From: an uncultured Vampirovibrio sp.
GTDB lineage: Bacteria; Cyanobacteriota; Vampirovibrionia; Gastranaerophilales; Gastranaerophilaceae
Reading direction: 5' to 3'
DNA length: 64,000 nucleotides
Assembly (NCBI GenBank): GCA_910577635.1
Contig: CAJTNR010000010.1
Coordinates: forward strand, 1-64,000
Part shown: in pieces, positions 16,476 to 25,368 of the stretch
How the letters are laid out: each line of letters starts with the position of its first letter
Position numbering within the stretch: the stretch's first letter is position 1
Notes under the pieces: model-generated
Database searches by the model: none
Told to the model about the DNA's origin: nothing
What the model saw: the letters and a program-made list of their open reading frames with translations, nothing else
Made by a program: the position numbers and the translations under genes

Positions 16476-17899
16476 GTTCCTATTTTATGCACTCTTACAA
16501 AGTTAGTCCTTCCTGAAATCAGCTTAGGAGCTGAACCTGTAATAATTACATAATCTCCTTTTTTTAATCCTATTTCATTAATTAAGAAGTGGTCAATATT
16601 GACTAATAAATCTGCTCCTAAGACTTCATCCCATTTTTTTAAGTAAGGATAAACACCCCAAAAAAGACTCATTTTTTGACATGTTTTTTCATTATCCGAA
16701 ACAAGGATTATAGGCACACTTGGTTTTAGTTTCGACATTAATCTTGTAGAAAAGCCAAAGTGAGAAAAACTAAGAATAGCTTTTGCGTTTACAAACTTGA
16801 GCATTTTATCCGCGCCATAGGCAATTGCCTGTCTTGTTATAGCTAAATCTTCCTCAATTTCAAATTCATTGTCGTAGTGGTAAAAATCACTTTTTTCAAC
16901 ACTTCTTGCGATTTTTGCCATTGTTTCAACAGCTTCAATCGGATAAGCTCCTACAGAAGTTTCACCGCTTAACATTACAGCGTCAGCGCCATCTATAATT
17001 GCATTAGCAACATCTGATGATTCAGCTCTTGTTGGAATCGGCTCTTCAATCATTGATTCAAGCATTTGAGTTGCTACTATTACAGGTCTTTTTTGTTTTA
17101 TACATTCTTCTATAATTTTTTTCTGACAAATAGGAACTTCAACACTTGATAGTTCGATTCCTAAGTCACCGCGCGCTACCATGATGCAATCGGATACTTC
17201 TACAATTTCAGCTAAATTGTCAATCGCCTGCGGCTTTTCAAGTTTCGATATTACAGGAATATCTGCACCTAAATCATTAATGTATTTTTTTGCTAGAAGT
17301 ACATCATCTTTTTCTCTTACAAAAGACAGGGCAATATAATCAGCTTTATTGTCAACTGCAAACTTTATAAACTCAATATCTTTTTTTGTTACAGCTTCAA
17401 GACTGTTGGTTGATCCAGGGATATTCAATCCTTTTCTGGGTTTTAGAATTCCTCCGTTAACTACAGTTGTATAAACCTTGTTATCTTCAATTTTATCAAC
17501 TACAACCTGGATTTTCCCGTCATCCAATAGAATTTTGCTTTTCGGACTAACATCTTTCGCTATTCCTTGATAATCAACAGGAATTACCTCTTTAGCAGAA
17601 GAATTATGCGCAAAAACAGCACAGCTTCCTTTTTTTAGTTCAATATTGGATTCTAAATTCCCGACTCTAATCTTGGGTCCTTGTAAATCTACCATAATAG
17701 CGCAATACACACCAACTTTTTTTGCCGCAGCTCGAAGCATATCAAACTTTTTTTGATGGTCCTCCATATCCCCGTGAGAAGTGTTGAGTCTGAAGACATT
17801 AGCGCCTTTTAAAATTAATTTTTCAATTTTTTCTTCACTATTAACCGAAGGTCCGATAGTTGCTACTATTTTTGTCCGTTTATAAAATTTTTCTTCCAT
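16472..17899 (-). CDS. pyk: Pyruvate kinase
   Basis: 475 residues, the usual bacterial length. Motifs in order: TKIVATIGPSVNSEEKIEKL, FRLNTSHG, MVDLQGPKIRVG, the catalytic Lys in ISKLEKPQAIDNL, IMVARGDLGIEL, and ATQMLESMI followed by PTRAESSDVANAIIDG and MLSGETSVGAYP. The C-terminal domain ends in a RTNFVRVHKIG strand. It converts phosphoenolpyruvate and ADP to pyruvate and ATP. A TACAAT with upstream TGT ends 6 nt before the ATG and there is no ribosome-binding site, so leaderless translation is predicted. Confidence 0.97.
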   Translation of the reverse strand: MEEKFYKRTKIVATIGPSVNSEEKIEKLILKGANVFRLNTSHGDMEDHQKKFDMLRAAAKKVGVYCAIMVDLQGPKIRVGNLESNIELKKGSCAVFAHNSSAKEVIPVDYQGIAKDVSPKSKILLDDGKIQVVVDKIEDNKVYTTVVNGGILKPRKGLNIPGSTNSLEAVTKKDIEFIKFAVDNKADYIALSFVREKDDVLLAKKYINDLGADIPVISKLEKPQAIDNLAEIVEVSDCIMVARGDLGIELSSVEVPICQKKIIEECIKQKRPVIVATQMLESMIEEPIPTRAESSDVANAIIDGADAVMLSGETSVGAYPIEAVETMAKIARSVEKSDFYHYDNEFEIEEDLAITRQAIAYGADKMLKFVNAKAILSFSHFGFSTRLMSKLKPSVPIILVSDNEKTCQKMSLFWGVYPYLKKWDEVLGADLLVNIDHFLINEIGLKKGDYVIITGSAPKLISGRTNFVRVHKIGT

Positions 17900-17960
17900 A
17901 GGATTATTGTAACATAATTTTTTTTATGTGTTAAATTAAATTAAAGAAAGGAGTTGTATT

Positions 17961-18470
17961 ATGATGAATCAAAAAATGACAGAGGCTTTTTTGGATCAAA
18001 TTAATAAAGAATTTTATTCCGAGTATCTTTATTTATCAATGAAAGCTTACTTTGCAAATTTAAATTTACAGGGGTTTGTAAACTGGCTTGATGTTCAAGT
18101 CCAGGAAGAACATGCCCATGCGATGGGAATGTTTAACTATGTAATTGAAAGAGGAGAAAAAGTCGTTTTAAGTGCTATTGAAAAACCAGAGAACGACTGG
18201 AAGTGTCCTTTGGATGTTTTTCGATCAATTTTAGCTCACGAACAGTTTGTAACTTCAAAAATTAATGAACTGGCTCAGGTTGCGCAGGATACTAATGACA
18301 GAGCGGCTATGCTTTTTATTAACTGGTACATTAAAGAACAGGTTGAAGAAGAAGCAAACGCTGGAGGTGTTTTAGCTCAATTAGAGCTCATTGGAGATGA
18401 CAAAAGCGCGCTTTTTGCCCTTGATAAAGAACTTGGCTTAAGAACTTTTGTTGCACCTGTAATTGGTTAG
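17961..18470 (+). CDS. ftnA: Non-heme ferritin
   Basis: 169 residues with the four-helix ferritin fold. Ferroxidase ligands are visible: Glu in FYSEYLYLSM, the EEHAHAM pair, and Glu/Gln further on in HEQFVTSKI and EQVEEEANAGG. It stores iron as a mineral core in a 24-mer and limits Fenton chemistry. A strong AAAGGAG precedes the ATG and a hairpin terminator follows, so it is monocistronic. I see no clear Fur box. Confidence 0.95.
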   Translation: MMNQKMTEAFLDQINKEFYSEYLYLSMKAYFANLNLQGFVNWLDVQVQEEHAHAMGMFNYVIERGEKVVLSAIEKPENDWKCPLDVFRSILAHEQFVTSKINELAQVAQDTNDRAAMLFINWYIKEQVEEEANAGGVLAQLELIGDDKSALFALDKELGLRTFVAPVIG

Positions 18471-18474
18471 TTTT

Positions 18475-18510
18475 TATGGGAGCTTTAAGTTTTATTTAAA
18501 AGCTCCCATA
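18475..18510 (+). terminator. Terminator of ferritin gene
   Basis: TATGGGAGCTTT (18475-18486) pairs with its complement at 18499-18510 around a 12-nt loop, right after the ferritin stop. A T-rich stretch follows about ten nucleotides later. Confidence 0.75.
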
Positions 18511-18525
18511 ATTATGTAATTTTTT

Positions 18526-18936
18526 TCACGAATATACAACTTTAATTCCGGCTAAATTCTGAATTAGAATATCAATTGAGTTTAAATCACCCTTTTTGGC
18601 TTTTGAAAATCTTAGAATAAACTCTCTTGTAGAAGTATTTTCAATTAACTCTAAAATGTGTTTTGCATCATCTTTTGTAATATTATATCTATTTATAATA
18701 TTGGTTATAATATCATCGTGTTTTGTTATAAAAATTTCACCTTTTCCTGTTAACAGCCAGTTTATGTTAATATTAAATTTAATTATTAATTGGGTTAGAA
18801 ATTTTTCATTAGGCGGATTCTCGTTCCTTTCCCAGGCTCCAATTGTTCTGGTTGGAATATCTAATATTTCTGCTAAGTCTTTTACTGTTAAGTTAAGGTT
18901 ACGTCTTATTGCTTTTAGTCTTTCACCTATACTCAT
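18526..18936 (-). CDS. XRE-family repressor-like regulator
   Basis: 136 residues. The N-terminal HTH is IGERLKAIRRNLNLTVKDLA with LDIPTRTIGAWERNENPPNE, and NINWLLTGKGEIF marks the end of a phage CI/bacteriophage-repressor-type HTH. The remaining ~60 residues could be a small helical oligomerisation domain; no peptidase domain is seen. It is divergent from the cysteine-rich prepilin-like gene at 19161, with an operator-like dyad inside the shared region, so autoregulation plus control of that gene is likely (inference). TGGTACAAA ends about 7 nt before the ATG and no Shine-Dalgarno sequence is present. Confidence 0.85.
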   Translation of the reverse strand: MSIGERLKAIRRNLNLTVKDLAEILDIPTRTIGAWERNENPPNEKFLTQLIIKFNININWLLTGKGEIFITKHDDIITNIINRYNITKDDAKHILELIENTSTREFILRFSKAKKGDLNSIDILIQNLAGIKVVYS

Positions 18937-18957
18937 TGATTAATTTGTACCATTTTT

Positions 18958-18997
18958 ATGTAATCATCTTGACAAAGTTACATAATGATGTAATAAT
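18958..18997 (+). promoter_or_regulatory. Promoter with embedded operator for the prepilin-like gene
   Basis: TTGACA (18969-18974) and TAATAA/AATAAT (18991-18997) are spaced as a sigma-70 promoter. Between them TTACAT-AATG-ATGTAA (18978... read 18978-18993) is a perfect 6-bp dyad. A further ATGTAA half-site lies at 18958-18963. This layout fits repression by the adjacent XRE protein. Confidence 0.5.
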
Positions 18998-19160
18998 GAT
19001 AATATACTGTAGCTCTGCTAACTACATCTTAACACAAAATTCCAGCAGCGCTTAATATTGTAGTGCTGTTATATTTAAAATTTTACAAAAATTTTCAAAT
19101 GCCAATTATTATAATAAAAATATCAAAATACCTATACACAAAATAAAGAAAGAAAAAACT

Positions 19161-21146
19161 ATGAAAAAATCTGGCTTTTTTGCCTATTTTAGGCTTCCTA
19201 AGGTAAATTTTGCCTTTTCTCTAATCGAGCTATTAATAAGCTTGATTACAATTTCAGTCATCCTGGCTAGCTTAGCCCCTGTTGTTACTCATAAGCTAAA
19301 ACACGGGGGAATATCTGTCGGTCAGGGTAAGTCTATAACCAATCAGTGCAGCGCTTTTAGTGCTAGTTGTCAGTTGTGTACTAAAACCGAGTGTTTGTTG
19401 TGTACATTAACTTGTCCTGACGGACAGTACTTCGATAAGCCAACTTGTACTTGTAAAAATTGTATTAGTAATTGTAATAGATGTACAAACGCAACTGCTT
19501 GTGATAGATGCAAAGCTGGTTATCAAAAAAGCGGTAATAGCTGCAGCGCATGCGGCGCTGGATATTATTCCACAGAAGGTGGTGCTTGTCAAAAGTGCCC
19601 TAAAGGACAGAGATCTAATTCAACATCAGCATCAACTGGTTGTACAAATTGTACTGGTAGCGAATATCAGGATCAAGAAGGGCAGTCAAGTTGTAAAACT
19701 TGTACGTCTGGTTTTGTAAGTGATAGCAATAGGGCTTGTACAACATGTTCAGCTGGTACTAAGTGGAATGGCAGTTCTTGCGAAAATTGTCCTGCAGGGT
19801 ATTATTCAAACAGCGCTAATACTACAACCTGCACTGCATGTTCATCTGGTACATATCAAAACGAAACAGGAAAAACAAGCTGTAAGAGCTGCAGCGGAGC
19901 AAATGAATATCAGGATTCTACAGGACAAAGTAGTTGTAAAACTTGTGGAGCTAATTCTGTACCTAATGCTTCTCATACAGGGTGTAGTTCAACTTGTCAA
20001 ACTACAGCTAATTGTACAGGAAATCAATACTTAAAGGATAATTGTACTTGTACTGCTTGTCCAAGCGGACAAACACCTAATTCCACTAAAACAGGATGTG
20101 ATACTGTAGCTGCCGATTGTTCAGCTGATGGTAAATATTATATAGCTGCAACTAATTCTTGTGGAGACTGTGCAGCAGGTTGTAAAACTTGTACAAGTTC
20201 AACTGCTTGTACAAAGTGTACTAATACAAGTGATTATAAGCTTGTAGATGGAGTATGCAAAGCCTATAAATACCCAACTTCTCAAGCTGATTGTGATAGG
20301 ATCAGTAATAATACCTCGGTCTATATCCCTAATAGTGTCGCCGATTATGTTAAGGATACGAAATCAAGTGTGCGCGGGGGTCGAGGAATTTGTGTGACCA
20401 GAAGAAATGCTGGGGATTTGGGTGGACCCGAGCTGTCCAGTGCAATTAAAAAAATTAATGCGGATGATACTAAAGGAGTCTGTGATAATGATAATAAGCA
20501 AGAATGTTGTTGGATAGGGTATTCAGGGAAAACCGGCACAAAGAGGACTGCAAGGGCAAACGCAACAGATGATAATGGTAATGTAACAGCTAGATATTGC
20601 AATAATAACATAGGAAGTGTTGATGTGCTTCAAGAAACTGTGAATAAGAAGACCATTAAATTGGTAAGTGCTTTTAACTACGAAGCTTGCAATAGAACAG
20701 TTTGTAATTGGTGGGCAGCTAATTATACATGCGCTAACTACGCTCCAAGCGGCGGGGTAAGTAAGGTTGGGGATTGGGCTTTACCTAGTAAAAAGAATCT
20801 AGATGTGATTAAGGTGGCGATAGATGGTGGGCCCAAAAGCAAAACTGATAAAGCGGCCGAAATTTGGGTTCAAAAGTGGAGCGGCGAGGGCGGTTTGCAG
20901 TTATGTGCAAGTGATGTGAAGAGCTCTGTCAGCGGCAGCCCACGCTGTGATGCGTGCACGTCAAGGTGCTACAATGGGATAAAGGGCGAGCAGAGTTGCG
21001 ACCCTGCGAATATCTGGGGATCTGAGAAACTACAAATGAATACTATACAAGCGGGGCTTGGGGAAACCCTGAAATGGAGTGAATTCGGTGTTCCCGAGCG
21101 TTACAACGGGTCTGTACGTTGCGTTTTGGAAAAATACATAGAGTAA
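19161..21146 (+). CDS. Large cysteine-rich protein with type IV prepilin N terminus
   Basis: 661 residues. An 18-residue basic leader ends in NFA, then FSLIELLISLI begins the prepilin hydrophobic helix (Glu at +5). Residues ~55-380 are tandem Cys-rich EGF/TNFR-like repeats of the CxxCxxGxY type (for example GYYSTEGGACQKCPKG). The C-terminal ~280 residues carry GDWALPSKKNLDVI and end SVRCVLEKY, resembling C-type-lectin-like or DUF1566/Fib_succ_major-type surface domains. It is probably a pseudopilin-anchored surface adhesin; no pilus assembly genes are in the window. The last ~250 nt are clearly more GC-rich than the 5' half, suggesting a mosaic gene. It is divergent from an XRE gene. Confidence 0.85.
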   Translation: MKKSGFFAYFRLPKVNFAFSLIELLISLITISVILASLAPVVTHKLKHGGISVGQGKSITNQCSAFSASCQLCTKTECLLCTLTCPDGQYFDKPTCTCKNCISNCNRCTNATACDRCKAGYQKSGNSCSACGAGYYSTEGGACQKCPKGQRSNSTSASTGCTNCTGSEYQDQEGQSSCKTCTSGFVSDSNRACTTCSAGTKWNGSSCENCPAGYYSNSANTTTCTACSSGTYQNETGKTSCKSCSGANEYQDSTGQSSCKTCGANSVPNASHTGCSSTCQTTANCTGNQYLKDNCTCTACPSGQTPNSTKTGCDTVAADCSADGKYYIAATNSCGDCAAGCKTCTSSTACTKCTNTSDYKLVDGVCKAYKYPTSQADCDRISNNTSVYIPNSVADYVKDTKSSVRGGRGICVTRRNAGDLGGPELSSAIKKINADDTKGVCDNDNKQECCWIGYSGKTGTKRTARANATDDNGNVTARYCNNNIGSVDVLQETVNKKTIKLVSAFNYEACNRTVCNWWAANYTCANYAPSGGVSKVGDWALPSKKNLDVIKVAIDGGPKSKTDKAAEIWVQKWSGEGGLQLCASDVKSSVSGSPRCDACTSRCYNGIKGEQSCDPANIWGSEKLQMNTIQAGLGETLKWSEFGVPERYNGSVRCVLEKYIE

Positions 21147-21177
21147 AATTTTATATATTAATTTGTGTTTTGATACC

Positions 21178-21205
21178 TGGGTCTTGATACAAGACCCATT
21201 TTTTT
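21178..21205 (+). terminator. Terminator of the cysteine-rich prepilin-like gene
   Basis: TGGGTCTTG-ATA-CAAGACCCA followed by seven or more T. It ends at the convergent nucleoside phosphorylase stop and may serve both strands. Confidence 0.88.
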
Positions 21206-22013
21206 ATATTTTTTCAATAATTTTTTTAATCAATCGACAAAGGTTGTTTCCTGCGGTTTTTCCTACTTCAAGAACTTCGCTATGGGCTGGTTTTTTATTA
21301 GATACTCCGGTTGCAAAGTTTGTAATTAAGCTAAAACCAATGATATTCATCTTTAAATAATTGGCTACAATTGCTTCTGGAACTGAGCTCATCCCGATGA
21401 CATCTGCCCCAAGACACCTATAAGCGCGCACTTCTGCTGCAGTTTCATAGCTAGGTCCTGTTGTTGCAAGATAAACACCTTCTTTTAAGGGGATATTAAG
21501 TTCACTAGCGCAATTGTGCGCAAGTTTTTGTAATTCTATATTATAGCAATCACTCATATCAGGAAACCTTTCCCCTAAAGACTCATCGTTTTTGCCAATC
21601 AGAGGATTTGAGCCCATAAAGTTGATATGGTCAGCTATTAGCATAATTTCCCCAGGGGCAAGGTCTTTTTTAGTTGAACCTGCAGCATTTGTTATAAAAA
21701 GAGTTTCAACACCAAGTTTTTTGAACACTTTAATAGGAAAGGTCGAAGTTTGAAGAGAATTTCCTTCGTAGTAGTGGAATCTTCCCTGCATAATTACAGT
21801 TTTTTTTCCTGCAATTTCGCAGAACAAAAGTTCACCCTTGTGACCTTCAACATTAGATTCACCAAAGCCCGGAATTTCACAGTATTTAATAGTAATCCCG
21901 CTTAAATTATCGCAAAAACAACCTAAGCCCGAGCCTAGGATGATTCCTACTTCGGGCTTAAAGTTATTTGTTTTTAAATTTATAAAATCAACAGTTTCTT
22001 TAATTGATGTCAT
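21204..22013 (-). CDS. punA: Purine nucleoside phosphorylase
   Basis: 269 residues of the trimeric PNP/MTAP family. Motifs: VGIILGSGLGCF (phosphate-binding Ser), MQGRFHYYEGNSLQ, LFITNAAGS, GVYLATTGPSYETAAEVRAYR and GADVIGMSSVPEAIVA, with FSLITNFATGVS near the end. It cleaves purine ribonucleosides with phosphate to give base and ribose-1-phosphate. The rpoZ-like gene ends one nucleotide upstream of the ATG. With the pyrimidine enzyme at 38654 it indicates nucleoside salvage. Guanosine/inosine versus xanthosine preference is not readable. Confidence 0.93.
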   Translation of the reverse strand: MTSIKETVDFINLKTNNFKPEVGIILGSGLGCFCDNLSGITIKYCEIPGFGESNVEGHKGELLFCEIAGKKTVIMQGRFHYYEGNSLQTSTFPIKVFKKLGVETLFITNAAGSTKKDLAPGEIMLIADHINFMGSNPLIGKNDESLGERFPDMSDCYNIELQKLAHNCASELNIPLKEGVYLATTGPSYETAAEVRAYRCLGADVIGMSSVPEAIVANYLKMNIIGFSLITNFATGVSNKKPAHSEVLEVGKTAGNNLCRLIKKIIEKI

Positions 22014-22014
22014 T

Positions 22015-22260
22015 TTATCCTACAAGACCGTCGTCATCTGATTCTGAGGCTTTAACCATGATTGCATGCTGAACCGGTTTTTCCTTTTTAACATTAGAAT
22101 CAAAAGCAATATCAACATCAAAACCAAAATCATCCCTTGGTTTTTTCATCTGTGATTCATCTACTAATTTTTTTGCTAATTCAATTAATTCATATACAAG
22201 TTGATATCTATTGGGGGCTTTTTCGTTTAAATCCCAAGCGGTTTTAGTAATTTGGCTCAT
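22015..22260 (-). CDS. rpoZ: RNA polymerase omega-subunit-like protein
   Basis: 81 residues. APNRYQLVYELIELAKKLVD matches the conserved omega core (NRFxLVxxAxxRAxxL), which latches the β' C terminus during polymerase assembly. The rest is acidic and poorly conserved. An AGGAG site precedes the ATG, and a TGTAGAAT promoter element lies about 20 nt upstream. It directly precedes the nucleoside phosphorylase. The family call rests on one motif, so it is moderate. Confidence 0.55.
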   Translation of the reverse strand: MSQITKTAWDLNEKAPNRYQLVYELIELAKKLVDESQMKKPRDDFGFDVDIAFDSNVKKEKPVQHAIMVKASESDDDGLVG

Positions 22261-22319
22261 AATTTTCTCCTATAAACTAATTCTACAACGAAAACAAATT
22301 ACTATCAAGTAGGGATGGG

Positions 22320-22874
22320 TTAATATTCGTACTCAAACATTCTATCGCTGTATTTTCTGTAGTATTCATACTTTTCAGGGCTTATTAACCTCAAAAACCC
22401 GTCAATAAGACCAACATCATCTCTTTTTCTGAGCTGAATCGAATCGTTTCTCATTCTCTTAACGTTTCTTTTAGAACTAATTGAAGCAGGAAGTGCGACA
22501 CCTGCTAACATTGTATTTGATGAAGCAAGTTTTAATCTTCTTATTCTATCCTGAGCTGAAGTGTACTCCCAAACTCTTCCTAGAAGTTCAAATTCAAGGT
22601 TTTTGAGCCTTTGAGCATCATCGAACTCGGGATATGATCTTGGAAAGTGTCTTTTTTCAAGCATTTCAATCATTCTTAAGTCTTTTTGGCTGAGCTCAAC
22701 CGGAGCTTTAGTGGGAGTTGCATTTTGAATAGCTTCTTTAGTTATTGTTATTGTCTTAGCGGGTTCTGAACAATAACAGCTAAGGGGCAGAAAGATAAGA
22801 TAAAAAACAATAGCAAAAAAAGTACAATATTCTATTTGTAATGTAATATTTCTTGATAATTTTTCCATAATCAT
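22320..22874 (-). CDS. Secreted protein of unknown function
   Basis: 184 residues. An N-terminal hydrophobic segment (FFAIVFYLIFLPLSCYC) is a signal peptide or possible lipobox (LSCYC is imperfect). The body contains LKNLEFELLGRVWEY and DRIRRLKLASSNTML, recalling short helical repeats (RLxxLExxxFGxxY) common in cyanobacterial-lineage envelope proteins. The C terminus is Arg/Tyr-rich. No enzyme motif is seen, and the neighbours give no functional clue. Confidence 0.6.
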   Translation of the reverse strand: MIMEKLSRNITLQIEYCTFFAIVFYLIFLPLSCYCSEPAKTITITKEAIQNATPTKAPVELSQKDLRMIEMLEKRHFPRSYPEFDDAQRLKNLEFELLGRVWEYTSAQDRIRRLKLASSNTMLAGVALPASISSKRNVKRMRNDSIQLRKRDDVGLIDGFLRLISPEKYEYYRKYSDRMFEYEY

Positions 22875-23055
22875 CTAAGAATAGCTTATTTACAATTGAA
22901 TTTAATTAGAGTTTACTTTAATGAATAGGGGTAGTATTAAGTTTTGTAAAAAAATAAAGAAAATTTGAACAAAAGCCTAAAGTTGGATGAAAAAATGCCG
23001 TTAAGCTTAATATCGGGCAGTAATAAGGATGACTGTAAAGTTATACGGTGTGATT

Positions 23056-23622
23056 ATGAAAAGAATTATTTTAGCAATTATTGTACTTGTAAGTTTGATT
23101 TTGAATATTCAAACCACATTTGCTCTTGATTATTCAAGAATTTCAACTAATACAAAAATCGTTGCAGCGCTCAATTGTTTAAATACAATAAACAGAAGGG
23201 ATGTAATTGCAATTCTATATGGTCACAATTCAACTAAAAAGCCAATCAGAGTAATGTTTAGAGATTTAGCGGTTTATGGATGTTCTGACTGTGAGGCGCT
23301 CACTGTTAAAACTAAGAATAATGGTCTTGTAATCTACATCAACTCAGAGCACAAAGGTGCAACTCCTGAATGCATTGCTTGTTTAATAGCACACGAATCC
23401 CAGCACCACACATTTACAAATTCAAGACAAGAAGAACTAAGAGCCTGGATTTCAGAAACACAAGCCTGGAATGAGTTTGTTAAAAGAAACAAAGCTTTGG
23501 CTAGTTTAAATGAGCCTTTAGCAAAACGTGAAAACTACATTGCAAAAATTAAAGCAAAGAACGGAGTTATGGGAGTTCAAAAGATAATTGCATCAAACCC
23601 GGTTTATGCTGGACTTAATTAA
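23056..23622 (+). CDS. Secreted HExxH metallopeptidase-like protein
   Basis: 188 residues from an ATG that opens a clean signal peptide (MKRIILAIIVLVSLILNI, cleaved near TFA-LDYS); an ATG nine codons upstream at 23029 is possible. CLIAHESQHHTF contains an HExxH zinc motif. EELRAWISETQAW, about 18 residues later, could supply the third (Glu) ligand of a gluzincin. Two Cys pairs (CSDC, CIAC) precede it. A periplasmic or secreted peptidase is likely, but it is short for known families and its substrate is unknown. Confidence 0.7.
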   Translation: MKRIILAIIVLVSLILNIQTTFALDYSRISTNTKIVAALNCLNTINRRDVIAILYGHNSTKKPIRVMFRDLAVYGCSDCEALTVKTKNNGLVIYINSEHKGATPECIACLIAHESQHHTFTNSRQEELRAWISETQAWNEFVKRNKALASLNEPLAKRENYIAKIKAKNGVMGVQKIIASNPVYAGLN

Positions 23623-24425
23623 AGACTAAGATAATAATCTCTTAATAATATAGCATCCACTTCAATATTAGGACTTTCACAAACCAAAACTCCTTTAACA
23701 TTAAACTTTTTTAGCGCCTTTAATAAATCTTTATAGTTAAAATCACTTTCATCAAGAATTAAATGTTTTTTTTCTCCCTTTATAGAATAATCAATCCCTG
23801 CTGCATGGCAATGAAAATTATTAAGAGCATTATCCCCTAAATTAGTCGCAATTTTATCCAATATTGAACAAAATTCGCTATAAGTATTAAAAGCACCGTT
23901 TTCACGTGCGTGAATATGGGAAAAATCAACACAAGGAAGAATAAAAGAGAAGTTTTTACAAAGCTCGATAATTTCATCTATTGTTCCCCATTGGCTTTTT
24001 TTGCCTGTTGTTTCAGGTCTTATCCAAATTTTTTCCTTGATTGATTGAGCAATTATCTCGTGTCTTTCAATCATTTTTTTAGTTACTGTTTTTGAATCTT
24101 CTCCAAGATAAAATCCAGCATGGTATGTTATTGAATAAGCACCTAAGTCAAGAGCTGCTTGATAAGTATCTAAAACTCTTTTAATACTTGCCTCTATTTT
24201 TTGCTCTTCTTTAGCATTAAGATTAATGTAATAGGGTCCATGGTGGGTGATAACTTTATCCCCTCGATTAAGAATAGCTTCTTTTGTTTTAGCGGAATAT
24301 CGAACCCCATGGACAAACTCCACTTCAAGCCCGTCAAGATTAAGTTCTTCAAGCCTTTTAAAGGCATCTTCATATCCTTTAGAAGTTATTGGTACACCAG
24401 CTGTTAAAAAATTTAGTTTATCCAT
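23619..24425 (-). CDS. Endonuclease IV-like (AP endonuclease family 2) TIM-barrel protein
   Basis: 268 residues. His, Glu and Asp ligands appear in the order seen in Nfo: VITHHGPYYINLNA, YHAGFYL, IRPETTGKKSQWGTIDEI, PCVDFSHIHARENG, FHCHAAGIDYS and VCESPNIEVDA. Family members use three zinc ions to cut DNA 5' of abasic sites; some relatives are sugar isomerases. The combination HHGPYYINL plus PETTGKKSQWG favours an Nfo-type nuclease. It follows a formyltransferase gene by 10 nt on the same strand. Confidence 0.85.
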   Translation of the reverse strand: MDKLNFLTAGVPITSKGYEDAFKRLEELNLDGLEVEFVHGVRYSAKTKEAILNRGDKVITHHGPYYINLNAKEEQKIEASIKRVLDTYQAALDLGAYSITYHAGFYLGEDSKTVTKKMIERHEIIAQSIKEKIWIRPETTGKKSQWGTIDEIIELCKNFSFILPCVDFSHIHARENGAFNTYSEFCSILDKIATNLGDNALNNFHCHAAGIDYSIKGEKKHLILDESDFNYKDLLKALKKFNVKGVLVCESPNIEVDAILLRDYYLSL

Positions 24426-24435
24426 TTTTTTCTTT

Positions 24436-25365
24436 CTATATTAATATTTCACCTATTGAAGGGGTAAAAGTGTAGTAAAAATCATAAGGGGTAAAAATGC
24501 CCCAGGTTCCAACCTGAAATACTTCTAGAGATAGAAGGTTTGTTTTTGCGCTAACAACCAAAAAGTCTTTGGTAGCTTTAATAATTGACCCTGGGGTATA
24601 AGTTTTATTAGATTCAATAAAACTTGCTTTGATAATTTTCAAACTGACTCCTCTAAAGCTGCAAAAAGCATTGTAGAAAGGATTACAAGCTCTTATTAAA
24701 CGCTCCAGTTCAAGTGCGTTTTTATTCCATCTTATTTTAAAGTTGCCGCTAACTCTTGGTGCATCGACGAAAGTGGTATTTTTATCCTGTGGAATTCTTT
24801 TAATTTCAATTCCCTGCTCAATTTTTGATAAAACTTCAACTAAAGCATCTGATAACATATAAGTTGTTCGATTAAACAGTGTCCCCATTGTTTCAAGGGG
24901 CGATAGTTCAAATGATTGTGAAAGAACTATATCTCCTGTGTCAAATTTTTCATCCATATAATGAAGCGTTATTCCTGAGGTCTGCTCCCCGTTATTGATA
25001 ACATGAAAATAAGGAGCAGCGCCTCTATAATAAGGCAGCATTGAAGGGTGACAATTGATAAATCCAAGGCGCGTTGTTGATAGAAAGTTTTTAGATAAAA
25101 GTTTATTGTATGAACAAACTACACCGATATCAGCATCAAGCGCTTTAATTTCATCAATTGTTTTTTGTTCGTTAGGGGAGTTTTCAAAATCAACTAATTT
25201 TAGGTTTTTATTGTCAATAAATTCTTTGTAATAACTATAAGTTTCGTGGGTTTTATTGGGTGGAACAACGCAAACTATATTGAAATTTTTCTTAAGTAAA
25301 TTATCCAGACAAACAAGCGCCATATCGGGTATTCCAACAAAAACAATTTTTAGTTTCTCTTTCAT
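24436..25365 (-). CDS. fmt: Formyltransferase, probably methionyl-tRNA formyltransferase
   Basis: 309 residues. The N-terminal formyltransferase domain has the catalytic Asn-His-Asp set in FINCHPSMLPYYRGAAPY and DEKFDTGDIV. The C-terminal OB-like domain (KIIKASF, TPGSIIKATKDFLVVSA, LLSLEVFQVG) matches Fmt. It transfers formyl from 10-formyl-THF to Met-tRNAi. A sugar-nucleotide N-formyltransferase is the alternative, since SMLPYYRGA is slightly unusual. It lies 3 nt after trkH and is probably co-transcribed with trkA-trkH. Confidence 0.8.
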   Translation of the reverse strand: MKEKLKIVFVGIPDMALVCLDNLLKKNFNIVCVVPPNKTHETYSYYKEFIDNKNLKLVDFENSPNEQKTIDEIKALDADIGVVCSYNKLLSKNFLSTTRLGFINCHPSMLPYYRGAAPYFHVINNGEQTSGITLHYMDEKFDTGDIVLSQSFELSPLETMGTLFNRTTYMLSDALVEVLSKIEQGIEIKRIPQDKNTTFVDAPRVSGNFKIRWNKNALELERLIRACNPFYNAFCSFRGVSLKIIKASFIESNKTYTPGSIIKATKDFLVVSAKTNLLSLEVFQVGTWGIFTPYDFYYTFTPSIGEILI

Positions 25366-25368
25366 AAG

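Noticed and set aside
20300..21146. Diversity-generating retroelement target
   Set aside because: The C-terminal domain looks lectin-like and has shifted composition, but no reverse transcriptase or template repeat is present in the window.
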